Assembly (NCBI GenBank): GCA_003242275.1
Contig: QGUX01000110.1
Span: 1-10,237, forward strand
Direction: 5' to 3'
Origin: Pseudomonadota bacterium
GTDB taxonomy: Bacteria; Pseudomonadota; Gammaproteobacteria; Steroidobacterales; Steroidobacteraceae
DNA length: 10,237 nucleotides
Shown here piece by piece: positions 7,516-10,237 of the stretch. The notes below the pieces were generated by a model, which was given only the letters and a program-made list of their open reading frames with translations, made no database searches and was not told the DNA's origin. The position numbers were made by a program, and so were the translations under genes. How positions within the stretch are numbered: position 1 is the stretch's first letter; each line of letters opens with the position of its first letter.

Positions 7516-7611
7516 TGGGGCCGGATCCCGGGCCCGCACCTGCGACTTCGGCCCGGCGCCGGACCGGGTCCCGCGGCCCCCCTCCCCGGGCTCGCAAGGG
7601 GCAATTTGAGG

Positions 7612-7640
7612 TTGCGGCGGCGCCCGGCCTCTGGTAAATC
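7612..7640 (+). promoter_or_regulatory. Candidate promoter for the aromatic leader/aroG transcript
   Basis: TTGCGG (7612-7617) and TAAATC (7635-7640) are separated by 17 bases. TG at 7632-7633, one base before the -10 hexamer, forms an extended -10 (TGG-TAAATC). The hexamers match consensus only partly (3 of 6 for the -10). The start point would fall at about 7646-7649, at or just before the ATG of the leader peptide, so the RNA could be leaderless. Sequence match only. Confidence 0.4.
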
Positions 7641-7648
7641 ATGCCCCC

Positions 7649-7723
7649 ATGCGAGCCCTGTTTTTCTTCTGGCACTACTTTTCCGATCCGGCAAGAGCGG
7701 CGGAAGGACTGGGCGTGCGCTGA
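7649..7723 (+). CDS. Aromatic amino acid leader peptide for DAHP synthase
   Basis: A 24-codon open frame with ATG at 7649 and TGA at 7721-7723. Residues 5-11 are F-F-F-W-H-Y-F, so six of seven consecutive codons are aromatic (four Phe, one Trp, one Tyr), interrupted by one His. The remainder ([13 protein letters not shown]) is ordinary. Such runs of control codons ahead of an intrinsic terminator and a biosynthetic gene are the hallmark of ribosome-mediated attenuators known from trp, pheA and his leaders. The Phe-rich content fits the gene downstream, an AroG-like DAHP synthase whose best-known relative is Phe-inhibited. No Shine-Dalgarno sequence is visible before the ATG. The T-rich tract 7660-7670 stands out in this G+C-rich DNA. 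The peptide is expected to act only through its translation. Confidence 0.85.
   Translation: MRALFFFWHYFSDPARAAEGLGVR
7679..7707 (+). promoter_or_regulatory. Attenuator 1:2 (antitermination-blocking) hairpin
   Basis: Pairing of 7679-7685 (UUUUCCG) with 7701-7707 (CGGAAGG), then of CCG (7688-7690) with CGG (7698-7700), gives ten pairs, two of them G-U. There is a two-base bulge (7686-7687) and the loop GCAAGAG. The 5' arm begins at codon 11 (Phe), so a ribosome stalled on the control codons would disrupt it. Its 3' arm contains 7699-7703, which the antiterminator needs, so the two structures exclude one another. Base pairing was checked by hand; energies were not computed. Confidence 0.6.
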
Positions 7724-7756
7724 AGGCAGCAACCAAACGAACCCGGAAAAACCGCC
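7699..7756 (+). promoter_or_regulatory. Attenuator antiterminator (2:3 pairing)
   Basis: GGCGG (7699-7703) can pair with CCGCC (7752-7756), and CUGGG (7709-7713) with CCCGG (7742-7746, one G-U). The two 5-bp helices are separated by a symmetric 5x5 internal loop (AAGGA opposite AAAAA). The structure captures the first five bases of the terminator 5' arm. A ribosome resting on the stop codon 7721-7723 would cover 7709-7713 and prevent it, allowing termination. A ribosome stalled at codons 5-11 leaves it free. Inferred from complementarity. Confidence 0.55.
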
Positions 7757-7779
7757 AGCAGAACTGGCGGTTTTTTTTT
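7752..7779 (+). terminator. Intrinsic terminator (attenuator) ahead of aroG
   Basis: CCGCCAG (7752-7758) and CTGGCGG (7764-7770) form a perfect 7-bp stem with loop CAGAA, followed directly by nine T (7771-7779) and preceded by five A (7747-7751). It is the only hairpin in the window with a proper U tract. It lies 28 bases after the leader peptide stop and 23 bases before the aroG GTG, where it can only act as a conditional terminator for aroG. Confidence 0.9.
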
Positions 7780-7790
7780 GGGGAGAAGGC

Positions 7791-7796
7791 AAGGAG
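7791..7796 (+). promoter_or_regulatory. Ribosome binding site of aroG that decides its start
   Basis: AAGGAG lies six bases before GTG at 7803. It is the strongest Shine-Dalgarno match in the window. It fixes the start downstream of the attenuator rather than at the in-frame ATG 7641, whose coding frame would pass through the terminator hairpin. Confidence 0.85.
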
Positions 7797-7802
7797 AGGA
7801 CC

Positions 7803-8873
7803 GTGACCGTCAATACCGATGACCTGCGCATCAGGACGATGCGGGAGATGATCACGCCAGCGGAGCTGCTGGCCGACTGTCCCCGCGATGACGCAGCCAG
7901 CACCACCGTGGTCGCGGCCCGGCAGGCGGTGCAGAAGATCCTGAAGGGCGAGGACGACCGCCTGATCGTGGTGGTGGGCCCCTGCTCCATCCATGACCCC
8001 GAGGCGGCCATGGACTATGCCCGCCGGCTGGTGGCCGAGCGCCGCCGCCTCGCCGACAAGCTCGAGGTCGTGATGCGCGTGTACTTCGAGAAGCCGCGCA
8101 CCACCGTGGGCTGGAAGGGCCTGATCAACGATCCCGACCTCGACGGCAGCTTCGACATCGGCAAGGGCCTGCACGTGGCGCGCAACCTGCTGCTGGCGGT
8201 GAACCGCATGGGCCTGCCCGCCGGCTGCGAGTTCCTCGACATCATCACGCCGCAGTACTTCGCCGACCTGGTCACCTGGGGCGCCATCGGCGCGCGCACC
8301 ACCGAGAGCCAGGTGCACCGCGAGATGGCCTCGGGCCTGTCGTGCCCGGTGGGCTTCAAGAACGGCACCGACGGCAACGTGAAGATCGCCATCGACGCGG
8401 TGCAGGCCGCGGCGCATCCGCACCACTTCCTGGCCGTCACCAAGCACGGCAAGACCGCCATTGCCTCCACCACCGGCAATGCCGACTGCCACGTGATCCT
8501 GCGCGGCGGCAAGGCGCCGAACTACGACGCCGGCAGCGTCGCCGCCGTGTGCCAGCAGCTCGAGGCCGCGGGCCTGGTGCCGCGGGTGATGATCGACGCC
8601 AGCCACGGCAACTCCAGCAAGAAACCCGAGAACCAGCCGGCGGTGCTGGCCGACATCGCGGCGCAGATCGCCTCGGGCAGCACGCGCATCTCCGGCGTGA
8701 TGATCGAGAGCAATATCAAGGCCGGCCGCCAGGACATCGTGCCCGGCAAGGCGCTGGAATACGGCAAGAGCGTCACCGACGGCTGCATCGACTGGGAGAC
8801 CACGGTGCGCTCGCTGGACGTGCTGGCCGAGGGCGTGGAGGCCAGCCGCAAGCTGCGCAGGGCCGCGGCCTGA
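7803..8873 (+). CDS. aroG: 3-deoxy-D-arabino-heptulosonate 7-phosphate (DAHP) synthase, type I AroG-like
   Basis: A 356-residue cytoplasmic enzyme that condenses phosphoenolpyruvate with erythrose 4-phosphate, the first step of the shikimate pathway to Phe, Tyr and Trp. From the GTG start, residues align by number with E. coli AroG as I recall it: metal ligands C61 (VVGPCSIHD), H268 (DASHGNSS), E302 (MIESN) and D326 (SVTDGC). Substrate-binding motifs include [19 protein letters not shown] and GFKNGTDG. The N-terminal DDLRI (D6, D7), P150-Q151 and S180 match positions known to shape the Phe allosteric site of AroG. The VTKHG block also resembles AroG more than AroF. Phe inhibition is therefore likely but inferred. 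The numbering match and the AAGGAG site support the GTG. Expression is likely controlled by the attenuator directly upstream. Confidence 0.97.
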   Translation: MTVNTDDLRIRTMREMITPAELLADCPRDDAASTTVVAARQAVQKILKGEDDRLIVVVGPCSIHDPEAAMDYARRLVAERRRLADKLEVVMRVYFEKPRTTVGWKGLINDPDLDGSFDIGKGLHVARNLLLAVNRMGLPAGCEFLDIITPQYFADLVTWGAIGARTTESQVHREMASGLSCPVGFKNGTDGNVKIAIDAVQAAAHPHHFLAVTKHGKTAIASTTGNADCHVILRGGKAPNYDAGSVAAVCQQLEAAGLVPRVMIDASHGNSSKKPENQPAVLADIAAQIASGSTRISGVMIESNIKAGRQDIVPGKALEYGKSVTDGCIDWETTVRSLDVLAEGVEASRKLRRAAA

Positions 8874-8889
8874 GCCCCGGCGAAGGGGA

Positions 8890-8910
8890 CGTCGCGGATC
8901 ACCCGCGACG
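8890..8910. terminator. 8-bp hairpin after aroG
   Basis: CGTCGCGG (8890-8897) and CCGCGACG (8903-8910) form a perfect 8-bp stem with loop ATCAC, beginning 16 bases after the aroG stop. No T run follows on either strand, so it is an imperfect terminator or an RNA-stabilising 3' stem. It lies between convergent genes and could serve both. Confidence 0.45.
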
Positions 8911-8919
8911 CCGCCCTGC

Positions 8920-8935
8920 CGCGGGCTATCCCGCG
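8920..8935. repeat. 6-bp hairpin overlapping the stop of the thioredoxin-like gene
   Basis: CGCGGG (8920-8925) and CCCGCG (8930-8935) pair perfectly around CTAT, which contains the minus-strand TAG stop at 8926-8928. The stem is short and lacks a U tract. It lies immediately beside the 8890-8910 hairpin. Confidence 0.3.
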
Positions 8936-10237
8936 ATATCCAGCAATCCCGCGCAACCCTCGCGCGCGGGATCCTCCTCCGGCAATCCTGCACAGATCGA
9001 GCGCCAGCGCTGGCCGATCGCCGCCAGCACCGTCCGCCCATCCTGCTTCGCCGCCCACTCGTCCAGGGCGGCAGCCAGCTTCTCCAGCCTGACGCGCGTG
9101 CGCGCATGCAGCCGGTCCGGCCCGTCCAGCTCGCCGATGACCTCCAGCACCGCCGCGCGGATGCGCGCGTGGTCGGCCGGCGCCATGCGCAGCAGTCCGT
9201 CCACGTACATGCTGCCCCACTGGAAGCGCGTCGCCGGCCCGCGCGATTCGCGGTAACCGCGCTCCAGCCATTCGAGCGCGGCCTCGTGGTTGCCGGCACG
9301 TTCCTCGATGTCGGCCATGTCGGGCATGTAGTAGTAGGGCGTGCGCGAGCGGCCCATCTGCTCCAGCAGCAGTGCGCGCAGCGCCTCGTCGTCGCCCAGT
9401 TCGTACAGCACCCAGCTGGCCGAATTGACGATGCCGGCGCGCGCATTGGCGTCGTACTCGCGCGCCAGGAAGGCATCGAGCGTGGCGCGGGCGCGGGACT
9501 CGACCTCCGCCGGCACGGCCTCGCTGCCGGACAGCGCCTTGGCCGCCTGCACGCGCCGCGCGGCCGACAGCAGGCGGATGGTGTCGGACTGGCGCGGGTC
9601 CTCCTCCACCGCGTCGAGCAGCGCGAAGTAGCGGCGCTGCAGTTCCGGCACGCGCGCCGGCGCAACCCTGCGCGCCACCACAAGGAAGTCCTCGCCCATG
9701 TACATCAGCGCATTGCCGGCCGCGCGGCTGCGCTCTGCATCGGCCAGCAGCGCCTCTACCTCGCGCACCAGCGACAGCAGCGCGGCATCCGCCTCGCCGC
9801 CCTGCTCCAGGCGGGGGCGCGCGACCGTGGCCGCGAGGTCGGCCGCCAGCACGGTCAGCCGGTCGCGCTCGGCGCGCGCGCCGGCCGGGCAGCGCTGCGC
9901 GGCGGCACGCAGGGCCGCGGCCAGCGCGGCCTGGTCCCCCGCCCACATGGACCAGTCGTTCCACGCCAGGCGGCGGCATTCCACGTCGCGGCGGGCGCGC
10001 GAGGGAGCGACGGCGAACTGCCCCAGCAGTTCCTCCACTGGATGGGTGTTCTCCAGCGCCAGCTCGAGCACCTCGGCATAGCTGGCGAGGTCGCTGCCAC
10101 CGGAGATGCGCGCCAGCTCGCGGCGGTCCGGGGTGAGCACCACCACCGACGGATAGCCCTGCACGCGGAACTGCTCCGCGATGCGCTGCGCGCCGGGGGC
10201 GTCGCCGTCGAGGTAGACGGGGATGAACTGCTTCAGC
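8926..10237 (-). CDS. Thioredoxin-fold protein with helical C-terminal region, partial
   Basis: 436 residues are visible; the N-terminus lies beyond the right edge (first complete codon at 10236). The first visible part reads [38 protein letters not shown]. This is the second half of a thioredoxin fold, with the cis-proline loop (GYPS) and the following strand pair. The active-site CxxC, if any, would lie outside the window. From about visible residue 70 the protein is helix-rich, alanine/arginine/leucine-rich and probably contains TPR-like repeats, for example [17 protein letters not shown], a good TPR-like helix pair. Related proteins are usually annotated only as thioredoxin family proteins and are often periplasmic. 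The GTG at 10164 is an internal codon rather than the start, since the fold continues upstream of it. It is convergent with aroG, 52 bases from its stop. Confidence 0.82.
   Translation of the reverse strand, partial: LKQFIPVYLDGDAPGAQRIAEQFRVQGYPSVVVLTPDRRELARISGGSDLASYAEVLELALENTHPVEELLGQFAVAPSRARRDVECRRLAWNDWSMWAGDQAALAAALRAAAQRCPAGARAERDRLTVLAADLAATVARPRLEQGGEADAALLSLVREVEALLADAERSRAAGNALMYMGEDFLVVARRVAPARVPELQRRYFALLDAVEEDPRQSDTIRLLSAARRVQAAKALSGSEAVPAEVESRARATLDAFLAREYDANARAGIVNSASWVLYELGDDEALRALLLEQMGRSRTPYYYMPDMADIEERAGNHEAALEWLERGYRESRGPATRFQWGSMYVDGLLRMAPADHARIRAAVLEVIGELDGPDRLHARTRVRLEKLAAALDEWAAKQDGRTVLAAIGQRWRSICAGLPEEDPAREGCAGLLDIAG

Noticed and set aside
7516..7600. G+C-rich palindromic bits such as CCGGCGCCGG and GGGCCC between the small exported protein gene and the aroG leader
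   Set aside because: They are short self-complementary runs expected by chance at this base composition and are not arranged as arms of one structure, so no feature is called.
6429..9683. A 1084-codon open frame on the minus strand crossing aroG, the leader and the small exported protein
   Set aside because: It runs across several real genes in other frames and through the attenuator, and its translation is arginine/alanine-rich without domains.

Overview
The window is a G+C-rich (about two thirds or more by eye), densely packed chromosomal segment. Its enzymes look like those of a free-living Proteobacterium, most likely a gammaproteobacterium near the Xanthomonadales/Steroidobacterales/Nevskiales. 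That placement is an inference from base composition and gene types, since no rRNA or marker gene is present. I see no insertion sequence, phage gene, tRNA or CRISPR array.

Layout: (1) the C-terminal end of a PLP-dependent group II decarboxylase (+), ending at 286; (2) a convergent 396-residue MFS transporter (-), 298-1488; (3) a divergent promoter region holding a 12-bp-arm dyad (1514-1545); (4) a putatively exported (Tat, lipobox) alpha/beta hydrolase (+), 1565-2368; (5) a ThpR/LigT-type RNA 2',3'-cyclic phosphodiesterase (+), 2428-2997; (6) an exported protein with two tandem SnoaL/NTF2-like domains (+), 3068-4075; (7) a structured convergent gap (4088-4158); (8) a 912-residue periplasmic M16 metallopeptidase (-), 4178-6916, preceded on its strand by a small exported hypothetical protein (-), 7079-7471, with two perfect 9-bp hairpins between them; (9) a DAHP synthase of the AroG type (+), 7803-8873; (10) a convergent thioredoxin-fold protein (-), 8926 to beyond the right edge.

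The most interesting element is directly upstream of the DAHP synthase. An open frame at 7649-7723 encodes a 24-residue peptide whose residues 5-11 read FFFWHYF. It is followed by a textbook intrinsic terminator (7-bp stem, nine T) at 7752-7779, then an AAGGAG ribosome site and the GTG start of aroG. Two competing upstream structures can be drawn: a 1:2 hairpin (7679-7707), and an antiterminator (7699-7703 with 7752-7756, and 7709-7713 with 7742-7746) that would capture the 5' arm of the terminator. This is the complete architecture of ribosome-mediated transcription attenuation responding to aromatic aminoacyl-tRNA, placed on the first enzyme of the shikimate pathway. The leader peptide has no visible Shine-Dalgarno site, and the best -10 candidate lies so close to its ATG that the transcript may be leaderless.

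The other genes look like independent metabolic, export and envelope functions. The hydrolase, ThpR and SnoaL-like genes run in the same direction with short gaps and may be partly co-transcribed. The hypothetical exported protein and the M16 peptidase are codirectional but separated by strong hairpins.
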